The position numbers and the translations under genes are program-made. A DNA stretch of 21,034 bases, from positions 20,659 to 41,692 of the forward strand of contig DJVZ01000041.1 of assembly GCA_002441395.1 (NCBI GenBank), read 5' to 3'. This document shows, piece by piece, positions 8,261 through 16,083 of the stretch; positions within the stretch are counted from its first letter, which is position 1; every line of letters begins with the position of its first letter. The notes under the pieces were generated by a model, which searched no databases, was not told where the DNA came from, and was given only the letters and a program-made list of their open reading frames with translations. This DNA is from Spirochaetaceae bacterium UBA6243. GTDB lineage: Bacteria > Spirochaetota > Spirochaetia > Treponematales > Rectinemataceae.

Positions 8261-9135
8261 GCATCCTCGTGCGGCGTTTTCAGGCATACCTCCTTTCAAC
8301 CCGAAGACGTTCGGTTTTGACTGCCGATGTCTACATCCGCGAAATTGAAATGCTTGAAAACTTCTTGTCTCGGTATGGAAAAACGCCGCTCGATGCAACG
8401 GGAGAAGACCTTCTCACCTATCTCGTCAACCGATCACAGTCAGGCTTGCAGCGGACCACGATGGCCCGCATTGTCGCCAGCCTGCATTCATTCTATCGGT
8501 TCTGCCTCAGTGAAAAGCTGAGGTCCGATGACCCTTCAGTTCAGATCCGCACCCCTCAGCAGGACAGAAATCTTCCTGATGTGCTTGACACTGAATCGAT
8601 AGAACATGTCCTCGAATCCATCGATATCACGACGCCCAACGGGCTCAGGGACAGAGCGCTGTTCGAGCTCATATATTCCTGCGGGCTGAGAATTTCCGAA
8701 GCGGCCGGGCTTACCTTCCAGCAGCTCTATCTCGAGGAAAAACTGCTGAGAGTGCTCGGCAAGCGCAGAAAGGAGCGCCTCGTGCCTTTTGGTGAAGAAG
8801 CCCATTCCTGGATGATGCGGTATCTGACGGAGGCCCGACCTCTCCTCGAAAAACATGGCAAATCCGATTTTGTGTTCCTGAATCAGGAGGGAAGAGGCAT
8901 TTCGCGCAAGGGAATCTGGAAACGCTTCAGCCAAATACGGGCAAAATCAGGAGTAAAGGCAAAGGTGCACACGTTCAGGCACAGTTTTGCCACCCATTTG
9001 CTCGCAGGTGGCGCTGATTTGCGGACAGTGCAGGAGCTCCTGGGGCATACCGACATTGCGACGACACAGATTTACACGCACATCGATGAGGCCTCGCTCG
9101 GCATGTATCACAAAGAATATTTTCCAAGAAAATAG
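8257..9135 (+). CDS. XerD-like tyrosine recombinase
   Basis: This is a 292-residue tyrosine recombinase of the size typical for XerC/XerD, which resolve chromosome dimers at dif during division. It has an N-terminal SAM-like core-binding domain (about 1-95). The catalytic domain has all expected residues: Arg145 (GLRISEAA), Lys in GKRRKERLVP (about 169-172), His238 and Arg241 (HTFRHSFATHL), His264 (LLGHTDIATT) and Tyr273 (QIYTHID). A GTG start is supported by CGGAGG (8245-8250) 6 bp upstream. The C-terminus ending YFPRK resembles XerD slightly more than XerC, and a clearer XerC homologue lies downstream, so XerD is my inference. It sits between ftsZ and dprA and overlaps ftsZ by 4 bp. Confidence 0.88.
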   Translation: MSILVRRFQAYLLSTRRRSVLTADVYIREIEMLENFLSRYGKTPLDATGEDLLTYLVNRSQSGLQRTTMARIVASLHSFYRFCLSEKLRSDDPSVQIRTPQQDRNLPDVLDTESIEHVLESIDITTPNGLRDRALFELIYSCGLRISEAAGLTFQQLYLEEKLLRVLGKRRKERLVPFGEEAHSWMMRYLTEARPLLEKHGKSDFVFLNQEGRGISRKGIWKRFSQIRAKSGVKAKVHTFRHSFATHLLAGGADLRTVQELLGHTDIATTQIYTHIDEASLGMYHKEYFPRK

Positions 9136-9204
9136 TGGCGAAAACAGGCAAAGGGAAGCGGAAAAATGAAAGCGGCGTGCGTCGTTCGGCGCGTCAATCC
9201 TTGC

Positions 9205-9210
9205 GGAGGA
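9205..9210 (+). promoter_or_regulatory. Probable ribosome binding site GGAGGA for dprA
   Basis: GGAGGA lies 9 bp before the ATG at 9220. The upstream in-frame ATG at 9166 has only a weak purine-rich stretch (9151-9161). The 84 bp between the recombinase stop and 9220 show no clear terminator hairpin. Confidence 0.5.
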
Positions 9211-9219
9211 TCCTCAAAA

Positions 9220-10251
9220 ATGGCACATGAAAAGCCGCATAAAGTCCGTTCTGCACTCATACAGGCAGAACTCGACCGGATTTCCGCGGCTTTGCCGCCG
9301 CTCGACTCTTTTTCTCTGCCGTTCAAACTGGCCATGCAGCGCTTGCATTTTTTGAGCTGGCAGGAACGGATTCTGCTACTCGAGCAAATTCAGAGCAGGG
9401 AAAATTTCTTATCGCTGGGACTTGCCGAAATCGAAAGCTTTCTGTACCGTTCAGTACATGCCCGATTGCCGGACATGGCTCGAGTGTGGGAGCAAGCAGA
9501 GCGGGATGCTGAATTTTTAAGGCGGTTTGGCGCACACTTCATCTGTGTCACTGAAAAGGAATATCCCCCGCTTTTACGGGAGATTTATAGTGCGCCCTTT
9601 GGCCTTTTCGTGCGCGGCGATTTCCGGGGCCTGTGCTGGCCACCGGTGACGGTGGTGGGAACCAGGATGCCGACATGGACAGGGGTCCGCGCCGCGGTGC
9701 GTCTGGCGAAGGAAGCGGCGGATGCGGGCCTCAGCGTAGTGTCGGGACTGGCGCGCGGAGTCGATGCTGCGGCGCACCGCGGCGCTCTGCAGAGTGGCGT
9801 TTCCCCTACGATTGCCGTGCTCCCCTGCGGATTGGATCGAATATATCCGCCGTCGAACGCGCCGCTCGCGGCCGCGATGCTCGATGCCGGCGGCTGTTTG
9901 GTTACGGAATATCCTCCTGGCGTCAGTCTTGATCGATATCGTTTTCCTGAACGGAATCGTATCCTCGCGGGATTTTCGAAACTCACCCTGGTGGTCGAAG
10001 CGCCGGAAAAATCAGGTGCTCTCATCACCGCGGAATTAGCGCTCGGCGAAGGGCGTGATGTCGCGATTGCCGCGGCCTGCCTTGGTTCTTCGCGAAATGC
10101 CGGTGCGGATGCGCTTGCGAGAGAAGGTGCCTGTGCTGTGCACAATGGCGATGAGGTTGTCGCTTTGTTCAAGGGAGCAGGAGCCTGGAATTGGGTTTTT
10201 GAAACAGGCAGTACCGCCAGATGCAGTCGAAGGAGTTTTGAATGGCAGTAG
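9220..10251 (+). CDS. dprA: DprA/Smf, DNA-processing protein
   Basis: DprA family proteins bind single-stranded DNA and load RecA during transformation; in non-competent bacteria the role is uncertain. The Rossmann-like core is intact: YPPLLREIYSAP, VTVVGTRMPTWTG, VVSGLARGVDAAAHRGAL, VLPCGLDRIYPP, GCLVTEYPPG, RFPERNRILAGFSKL and SGALITAELALGEGRDVAI. The N-terminal region (about 95 residues) is divergent. No C-terminal winged-helix domain is evident, since the protein ends about 30 residues after the core. The ATG at 9220 gives 343 residues; an ATG at 9166 would give 361 with an unconserved-looking leader. The stop overlaps the topA start by 10 bp. The dprA-topA pair is common across bacteria. 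Confidence 0.92.
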   Translation: MAHEKPHKVRSALIQAELDRISAALPPLDSFSLPFKLAMQRLHFLSWQERILLLEQIQSRENFLSLGLAEIESFLYRSVHARLPDMARVWEQAERDAEFLRRFGAHFICVTEKEYPPLLREIYSAPFGLFVRGDFRGLCWPPVTVVGTRMPTWTGVRAAVRLAKEAADAGLSVVSGLARGVDAAAHRGALQSGVSPTIAVLPCGLDRIYPPSNAPLAAAMLDAGGCLVTEYPPGVSLDRYRFPERNRILAGFSKLTLVVEAPEKSGALITAELALGEGRDVAIAAACLGSSRNAGADALAREGACAVHNGDEVVALFKGAGAWNWVFETGSTARCSRRSFEWQ

Positions 10252-12404
10252 CGAAGAAGAAAGAGAAAAACACTTCAGGTGCGACTCTTGCACCCGGCGT
10301 TTCCAAACCCAAGACCCTCATTATCGTCGAGTCGCCCGCCAAGGCACGGACAATAGAAAAATATCTCGGTTCTCATTTCAGGGTCCTCGCGTCGAACGGC
10401 CAGGTGATCGATCTGCCGAAATCGCGGATGGCGGTCGATATTGAGCATGATTTCGAGCCCGAATATATCACGGTGCGCGGCAAGGCCGACAAGCTCAAGG
10501 AGCTCACCGAAGAGGCGAAGCGTTCCAGCGCCGTGGTGCTCGCAGCGGACCCCGATCGTGAGGGAGAGGCAATTGCTTATCAAATAGGGAAATATCTTAA
10601 AGAGAAGATAAAACAGACTCCCATAAGCAGGGTAACCTTCAATGAGATCACGAAACCTGCAGTGCAGGAGGCGATGTCCCATCCACGAGACATCAACATG
10701 AGCCTTGTTGAGGCGCAGAAGGCACGGCGTATCATCGATCGCCTTGTCGGCTATACTCTTTCGCCACTCCTGTGGAAAAAGGTGAAGTCGGGGCTTTCCG
10801 CAGGGCGCGTACAGTCCGTGGCCCTCAAGCTCATCTGTGATCGGGAAAGGGATGTCGAGTCCTTCATTCCGGAAGAGTATTGGACGATCGAAGCGCATCT
10901 GCACGCCCATCAGCATGCGGTCCGCGCCGAGCTCGCTCTTCTTGGCGGAGAAAAACCTTCGATTAAAAATGAGGCACACGCGAAACAGATCATCGCGTCG
11001 TTGTCCGGAAAACCCGCCCTGGTGAGCGATATTCAATTTGCGGACCGCACCGTCAAGCCCAAACCTCCATTTACGACATCGAAGTTGCAGCAGACCGCGG
11101 CGAACCGCCTCGGCTTTACGAGCACAAAGACGATGAAAGTTGCCCAGCAGCTCTACGAAGGCGTCGATTTGGGGCATCAGAGGCTCGGCCTCATCACCTA
11201 TATGCGGACCGATTCCACACGCATATCGGAATCCGCGCTGGGGGAGACCCACGACTGGCTCAGACAGTATTTTCCTGCCCAGACGCCGGACGCGCCTATC
11301 CGCTATTCGGTCAGCAACGCGGCACAGGATGCGCATGAGGCCATCCGGCCGACGCGAGTCGATATCACGCCCGATGAAGTCGCGCGCTATCTGAAGGGCG
11401 ATCATTTGAAATTGTACACTCTCATATGGGAGCGCTTTGTCGCTTCTCAGATGAAATCGGCGGTAATCCGTACCTCTACTGCTGATATTCAAATTGGAGA
11501 TGGCCTTTTCCGCACATCTGCCTCAAGTTTTCTGGAAGAAGGCTTCTATAAAATCATTCGCCTCGCTGCTTCTAAAGAAGAGCGAACAAGCCACCAGCTG
11601 CCCTTTGAAAAAGGCGAGACACTGCATGTCGATAAGATCGACGGCGTTCAGCACTTCACGCAGGGGCCCTCGCGCTACACCGACGCGTCGATTGTGCGCG
11701 CTCTCGAGGAATTGGGCATTGGACGCCCTTCCACATATGCGCCCACGATCGAGACGCTCATCGAGCGCTACTATGTGCAGAGAGACAAACGCCAGCTTAT
11801 TCCGACGGCGCTTGGCAAAATTATCAACGACATTCTGTCCCAGAATTTCCCGGAGGTGATCAATACAAGCTTTACTGCAAAGATGGAATCCATGCTGGAC
11901 AAAGTGGAGGAGCAGAGTGTCGACTGGGTCAGCGAAATCAAAGGATTTTATTTTCCCTTGAAAGGCAAGGTCGACGATGTCATGCATGCGCTTGAGGATA
12001 TGCATGGTGCGCTCGACGAAAAAACGGACGAAAAATGTCCCAAATGCGGCCGTCCCCTTGTCAAGAAACTTGGAAGGTTTGGCTATTTCTTGTCCTGTTC
12101 AGGATTTCCTGAATGTACATTTACCAAATCGGTGCCGCTTGCGAAGTGCCCGAAATGTGGAGGCGATATAATTCCACGCGTCTCGACCAGGGGCCGGCGC
12201 AAAAAATTCTACGGCTGTTCCAATTATCCCGAGTGCGATTTTATGACGCTCTACAAGCCTACGAACGCGACATGCCCTCAGTGCGGATGGTTCCTCGTTG
12301 AAAAATACGACAAGAAAACTGGTGTCCACAAGGCTTGCATCAATCCGGACTGCAATTATCTGCATTCGAGCGACGAGAGCAAAGAAGACAAGGGAGGCGA
12401 GTGA
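10242..12404 (+). CDS. topA: TopA, DNA topoisomerase I (type IA)
   Basis: TopA relaxes negative supercoils by transient single-strand cleavage. The protein is 720 residues. The TOPRIM domain begins TLIIVESPAKARTIEKYLG (Glu30) and carries Asp103, Asp105 and Glu107 in AADPDREGEA. The active-site Tyr320 lies in GLITYMRTDSTRIS. After the core come three tetracysteine zinc ribbons from Cys599 onward, beginning CPKCGRP, CPKCGGD and CPQCGWF. The C-terminal ribbons bind DNA, and in E. coli also RNA polymerase. AAGGAG in the end of dprA precedes the ATG, and the start overlaps dprA by 10 bp. No trmFO gene lies between topA and xerC, unlike in Bacillus. Confidence 0.97.
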   Translation: MAVAKKKEKNTSGATLAPGVSKPKTLIIVESPAKARTIEKYLGSHFRVLASNGQVIDLPKSRMAVDIEHDFEPEYITVRGKADKLKELTEEAKRSSAVVLAADPDREGEAIAYQIGKYLKEKIKQTPISRVTFNEITKPAVQEAMSHPRDINMSLVEAQKARRIIDRLVGYTLSPLLWKKVKSGLSAGRVQSVALKLICDRERDVESFIPEEYWTIEAHLHAHQHAVRAELALLGGEKPSIKNEAHAKQIIASLSGKPALVSDIQFADRTVKPKPPFTTSKLQQTAANRLGFTSTKTMKVAQQLYEGVDLGHQRLGLITYMRTDSTRISESALGETHDWLRQYFPAQTPDAPIRYSVSNAAQDAHEAIRPTRVDITPDEVARYLKGDHLKLYTLIWERFVASQMKSAVIRTSTADIQIGDGLFRTSASSFLEEGFYKIIRLAASKEERTSHQLPFEKGETLHVDKIDGVQHFTQGPSRYTDASIVRALEELGIGRPSTYAPTIETLIERYYVQRDKRQLIPTALGKIINDILSQNFPEVINTSFTAKMESMLDKVEEQSVDWVSEIKGFYFPLKGKVDDVMHALEDMHGALDEKTDEKCPKCGRPLVKKLGRFGYFLSCSGFPECTFTKSVPLAKCPKCGGDIIPRVSTRGRRKKFYGCSNYPECDFMTLYKPTNATCPQCGWFLVEKYDKKTGVHKACINPDCNYLHSSDESKEDKGGE

Positions 12405-12407
12405 ATC

Positions 12408-13304
12408 ATGGATGCGCGATTTCTCGATTACCTTGATTATCTCGGTGCGGTGCGGGGCCTTTCGCCCAAGACTGTTGAGGTATACAAGCGTGATCTTGCG
12501 CATTACGAAGTCTTTCTTGAGGGAAAAGATGTCGATGAAGCTGACGCGAGCGATATCCGGACATTCGCGGGCACCCTCGTGATGGAAAAGCGGGCGCCGG
12601 CTTCCGTAAACCGCACACTCTCGGCGGTTCGGGGTTTTTACCGGTACCGTCTGAGATTTCATGCGGACGCAAAGGATCCTGCGCGCGAAGTCGAGAACGT
12701 GCCCGCGGGGCGACCGTTGCCTTCTTTCCTCTTTGAAGAAGAAACGAAGATTTTTCTGGACGGCATCGACGGTGAAGGTTTCCGGGATGTACGGGACAGG
12801 GCGCTCCTTGAAGTGATGTATTCCACGGGCTGCCGTGTGTCCGAACTCTGCGGCATGCAGCTTAACCGCCTCAACTTGAGTGCAGATTCGATAAGGGTAA
12901 AGGGAAAGGGGTCGAAAGAGCGCCTTGTCTTCCTCTGCGACTCCGCGGTGCAGGCTATAAAGCGCTATCTGCCGTACAGGGCGGCGCTCATGCGGCGGCT
13001 TGGCATCGAGGAACACAACAAGATTTTCATAAACGCAAAGGGGCACCCTTTGAGTACGCGCGGCGCAGAGAAGATTGTCGAAAAAAGACGGCTTCAGGCC
13101 GGCATAAAGAAGCATCTGACGCCGCATACCTTCAGACATAGCTTTGCGACGCACCTCGTGGCCGCGGGCGCCGATATGCGCGTAGTGCAGGAGATGCTCG
13201 GGCATTCAAGCATATCGACGACTCAAGTGTATGCGCATGTCGATATGGAGCGGCTGCGCCGTGTCTATGAACAGGCACATCCGCATGGTTCGAAAAGCAA
13301 ATGA
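12408..13304 (+). CDS. xerC: XerC-like tyrosine recombinase
   Basis: This 298-residue recombinase has an N-terminal core-binding domain (about 1-100) and a catalytic domain. The active-site set is complete: Arg143 (STGCRVSEL), Lys in VKGKGSKERLV (166-170), His240 and Arg243 (HTFRHSFATHL), His266 (LGHSSISTT) and Tyr275 (TQVYAHVD). The C-terminus with YEQAHPHG resembles the XerC ending (YxxAHPRA). Position between topA and hslV matches codV, the XerC of B. subtilis. AGGGAGG (12391-12397) lies 10 bp before the ATG, 3 bp after topA. With the recombinase at 8257 it probably forms the XerC/XerD pair acting at dif; no dif site was recognised in the window. Confidence 0.9.
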   Translation: MDARFLDYLDYLGAVRGLSPKTVEVYKRDLAHYEVFLEGKDVDEADASDIRTFAGTLVMEKRAPASVNRTLSAVRGFYRYRLRFHADAKDPAREVENVPAGRPLPSFLFEEETKIFLDGIDGEGFRDVRDRALLEVMYSTGCRVSELCGMQLNRLNLSADSIRVKGKGSKERLVFLCDSAVQAIKRYLPYRAALMRRLGIEEHNKIFINAKGHPLSTRGAEKIVEKRRLQAGIKKHLTPHTFRHSFATHLVAAGADMRVVQEMLGHSSISTTQVYAHVDMERLRRVYEQAHPHGSKSK

Positions 13305-13320
13305 AGAAAGTGAGGAAAGT

Positions 13321-13911
13321 ATGGAAATGCATGCGACAACAATACTTGCCGTGAGAAAGGACGGGCATGTCGCCATGGCCGGTGATGGGCAGGTCACGAT
13401 GAACAACACCGTGCTCAAGAGCAACGCAAGAAAAATAAGGACAATCTATGACGGCAAGGTGCTGTGCGGTTTTGCGGGGGCGACGGCGGATGCCTTTACC
13501 CTCTTCGAGCATTTTGAGTCGAAGGTGCAGGAATACGGCGGAGACCTGACGAGAGCTTCGGTGGAACTCGCGAAGGACTGGCGCACCGACCGCATCCTCC
13601 GCAAGCTTGAGGCCATGCTCCTGGTTGCGGATCAGACAAAAATGTTTCTGCTCTCGGGCACGGGCGATGTGGTGGAGCCGAGCGATGATGCGATCGCGAT
13701 CGGTTCGGGCGGTACCTACGCCTATGCGGCGGCAATCGCGTATCTCGATGCATCGCGGAGAGTGGAAGAGGCCGCCCGCGCGCAGGGCAGCGCAGAACCC
13801 ACAAAACTCACGGGCTATTTTTCCGCGCGCGAAATTGCGCAAAAAAGCCTTGAAATCGCCTCGAGCATCTGCATTTTTACCAATGACCGCATTGTGGTGG
13901 AGGAAATATAA
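13321..13911 (+). CDS. hslV: HslV (ClpQ), proteasome-like peptidase subunit
   Basis: HslV is the threonine peptidase chamber that works with the HslU ATPase. From the ATG at 13321 the protein is 196 residues. Conserved parts are TTILAVRKDGHVAMAGDGQV, the GFAGATADAFTLFE segment, ELAKDWRTDRILRKLEA and IAIGSGG. The nucleophile would be Thr6, so a five-residue MEMHA (or three-residue MHA from the ATG at 13327) must be removed, unlike E. coli where Thr follows Met1. A stretch of about 20 residues (about 144-166) has no counterpart in E. coli HslV. GAGGA (13312-13316) precedes the ATG. The stop TAA shares a base with the hslU ATG. An in-frame ATG at 13231 inside xerC adds unconserved residues and was not used. 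Confidence 0.94.
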   Translation: MEMHATTILAVRKDGHVAMAGDGQVTMNNTVLKSNARKIRTIYDGKVLCGFAGATADAFTLFEHFESKVQEYGGDLTRASVELAKDWRTDRILRKLEAMLLVADQTKMFLLSGTGDVVEPSDDAIAIGSGGTYAYAAAIAYLDASRRVEEAARAQGSAEPTKLTGYFSAREIAQKSLEIASSICIFTNDRIVVEEI

Positions 13912-15275
13912 TGGCAGAAAACGATACCCTTACTCCGCACAAAATCGTTGAAGAGCTCGACCGCTATATCGTTGGCCAGAACAAGGCAAAAAAAGCCGTC
14001 GCCATTGCTCTGCGCAACCGAATCCGGCGACAGCGCCTTCCCGCGGAGATTCGCGAAGAAATTGCTCCCAAGAATATTTTGATGATTGGCCCTACGGGCG
14101 TGGGAAAGACCGAGATCGCCCGTCGTCTGGCAAAGCTCTGCGGCGCTCCCTTTATAAAAGTCGAAGCGACCAAGTATACCGAAGTCGGATACGTGGGCCG
14201 CGATGTTGAGTCGATGGTACGGGATCTCATGGCCTCATCCGTCGCCATGGTCAAGGAAGAGATGGAATCTCAGGTCACCGAAGAAGCAAAGCGACGGGCG
14301 GAAGACAGATTGCTGGACATTCTTCTGCCAGGAATTACGAGTTCAGACGAACCTGTCGGCGAATCGCAGGCGACTGTCATCGTACCCCGTTCAGGTACAG
14401 AAACAAAAGAAAAATTCCGCGGTCTGCTGAGGGAAGGCAAGCTCGATGCACGCGAAATCGAAATCACCGTACCGGCGCAAGGGCCTCAAATAGAGCTCTT
14501 TGCCGGTTCTCAGTTTGAAGAGATGAATATCGCGCTTGGCGGGCTCCAAAATTTTTTGGGCGGCAAGAAAAAGAAGAAAACCGTCACGGTTGCGGAAGCC
14601 TTGCCCCTTCTTGAAGCCGAAGAGCGCGAACGCCTCGTCGATCAGGAAAAGATCGTTCAGGAAGCCCGTCGCCGCGCTCAGGAATCGGGGATTATTTTTA
14701 TTGACGAAATGGACAAAATCGCCAACCGCGATGGAAAGGGCTCTTCTGGCGTTGATGTTTCAAGAGAAGGTGTCCAGCGCGACATGCTGCCGATTGTGGA
14801 AGGGACGACCGTCAATACAAAGTGGGGACCGATTGACACGATGCATGTTCTTTTCATCGGTGCAGGCGCCTTCAACGTGTCGAAGCCTCAGGACCTGATC
14901 CCTGAACTTCAGGGACGTTTCCCCATCCGTGTCGAACTCGACGCGCTGAGCGGCGATGATTTCGTGCGCATACTGACCGAGCCGAAAAACGCGCTGGTCA
15001 CTCAATATATTCAGCTTCTCGGCACTGAAAATGTTCAGCTCGAATTTTCGGAAGAGGCTATAGCAAGGATTGCCGAGATTGCGGCGGCCGCAAACAGGCA
15101 GAGCGAAAACATAGGCGCGCGGCGCCTCCAGACAGTCATGGAGAGGCTTCTCGAAGATGTGTCTTTCGATGCCGACAAGTATGCAGATACAAAAGTCACC
15201 ATTGATAAGGCATATGTGGACGAACACTTCAAAGATTATGTGCAGCAACAGGATTTGAGCAAATACATCCTCTAG
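13911..15275 (+). CDS. hslU: HslU (ClpY), AAA+ unfoldase of the HslUV protease
   Basis: HslU unfolds substrates and feeds them to HslV. The protein is 454 residues, the family length. It has the N-terminal TPHKIVEELDRYIVGQNKAKKA, Walker A GPTGVGKT (60-67), the pore-loop motif GYVGRDVESM, the inserted I domain (about 110-245), Walker B IIFIDEMD (261-268), and the sensor-2 region IGARRLQTVMERLLEDVSF. The C-terminal tail DLSKYIL matches the tail that docks into HslV and opens its gate. The gene starts at the last base of hslV and uses GGAGGA inside hslV as ribosome binding site, so tight co-translation is likely. Confidence 0.97.
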   Translation: MAENDTLTPHKIVEELDRYIVGQNKAKKAVAIALRNRIRRQRLPAEIREEIAPKNILMIGPTGVGKTEIARRLAKLCGAPFIKVEATKYTEVGYVGRDVESMVRDLMASSVAMVKEEMESQVTEEAKRRAEDRLLDILLPGITSSDEPVGESQATVIVPRSGTETKEKFRGLLREGKLDAREIEITVPAQGPQIELFAGSQFEEMNIALGGLQNFLGGKKKKKTVTVAEALPLLEAEERERLVDQEKIVQEARRRAQESGIIFIDEMDKIANRDGKGSSGVDVSREGVQRDMLPIVEGTTVNTKWGPIDTMHVLFIGAGAFNVSKPQDLIPELQGRFPIRVELDALSGDDFVRILTEPKNALVTQYIQLLGTENVQLEFSEEAIARIAEIAAAANRQSENIGARRLQTVMERLLEDVSFDADKYADTKVTIDKAYVDEHFKDYVQQQDLSKYIL

Positions 15276-15297
15276 CGTGAAGGAGAAAGGACGGATC

Positions 15298-16077
15298 ATG
15301 GATTATGCATCGTTAGAAGAGAATCGATTATGGGAGCTTTACCATCGCACTGCAGATATCCATATCCGCGATGAGCTCGTCATGCGCTACGCACCTCTGG
15401 TCAAGTACGTAGCAGGAAAAGTATCGGTCACTTTGCCTTCGATGGTGGAATATCGCGACCTGGTGGGGTATGGCAATTTTGGTCTTCTCGATGCGATAGA
15501 AAAGTTCGATCCCAAAAAGCATGTCAAATTCAAAACCTATGCCGTCACGCGCATTCGCGGAGCGATCTACGATCACCTGCGTGAACTCGATTGGGTGCCG
15601 CGTTCCATCCGGCGGAAAACCAAGCAAATAGAGCGGGCCATCGCCTCACTCGAAAGTCACCTTGCCCGGCCCGCGACCGATGATGAAATCGCCGCAGAGA
15701 TGGGCATCGACCGCAGAGAGTTATTGAAAATCATGGCCAAAGTTGCGTCTTCATCGATCCTTTCTTTGCAGGAGATTTGGCCGATGAGCTCGGATTCCGA
15801 GGGAGGAACCATCGGCGACACCCTTGAGTCGCTCCACACTGAAAATCCGGATGCGGCTCTCGAACGCGAAGAAATCCGAAGAGTCATTCTCGAGGCCTTG
15901 CAAGAGCTGCCTGATAAGGAAAAGAAAGTGCTTGTCCTCTATTATTATGAAAATTTGACTCTCAGGGAAATAGGCAAAATACTCGAAGTGACAGAGTCGC
16001 GGGTCAGCCAGCTCCATACCAAGGCTATTCTGCGCCTTCGTGCCAAACTGTCAAATCAAAGGCGCGGAATTGTATAG
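15298..16077 (+). CDS. FliA/WhiG-type (sigma-28) RNA polymerase sigma factor
   Basis: This 259-residue group 3 sigma factor has region 2 at about 22-105 (DLVGYGNFGLLDAIEKFD; region 2.4 RGAIYDHLRELDWVPRS). Region 3 follows at about 108-180, and region 4 at about 190-255 has the helix-turn-helix LREIGKILEVTESRVSQLH. The WVPRSIRRK segment is typical of FliA/WhiG/SigD factors, which usually drive late flagellar genes and in Streptomyces sporulation genes. AAAGGA (15286-15291) lies 6 bp before the ATG, preferred over the GTG at 15277. No FlgM-like anti-sigma gene or flagellar gene adjoins it. Regulon assignment is therefore open. It converges on the response-regulator gene with a 2 bp gap. Confidence 0.93.
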   Translation: MDYASLEENRLWELYHRTADIHIRDELVMRYAPLVKYVAGKVSVTLPSMVEYRDLVGYGNFGLLDAIEKFDPKKHVKFKTYAVTRIRGAIYDHLRELDWVPRSIRRKTKQIERAIASLESHLARPATDDEIAAEMGIDRRELLKIMAKVASSSILSLQEIWPMSSDSEGGTIGDTLESLHTENPDAALEREEIRRVILEALQELPDKEKKVLVLYYYENLTLREIGKILEVTESRVSQLHTKAILRLRAKLSNQRRGIV

Positions 16078-16083
16078 GCCTAT
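16074..16083. repeat. 10-bp perfect palindrome across two convergent stop codons
   Basis: ATAGGCCTAT contains the sigma factor stop (TAG, 16075-16077) and, on the other strand, the response-regulator stop (TAG, 16082-16080). It does not extend outward and is not followed by a close T-run. A seven-T run occurs at 16103-16109, about 20 bp downstream on the plus strand. It may be chance or a minimal bidirectional transcription stop. Confidence 0.6.

Noticed and set aside
8257..9135. Tyrosine recombinase as a mobile-element integrase
   Set aside because: Xer-like length, operon position after ftsZ, and lack of att repeats, tRNA gene or cargo genes argue for a housekeeping Xer protein.
10275..11492. 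A 405-codon open frame antisense to topA
   Set aside because: It lies wholly inside topA, whose motifs are intact on the plus strand. It has no recognisable domain and no clear ribosome binding site, and it fits codon bias of the true gene.
12099..13205. A 368-codon minus-strand open frame across the topA-xerC boundary
   Set aside because: It is antisense to the zinc ribbons of TopA and the catalytic domain of XerC, both clearly coding. The translation has no domain-like pattern.
13231..13320. An earlier in-frame start for hslV inside xerC
   Set aside because: The added 30 residues are antisense-like or frame-shadow sequence of XerC, and the conserved HslV N-terminus follows the ATG at 13321.
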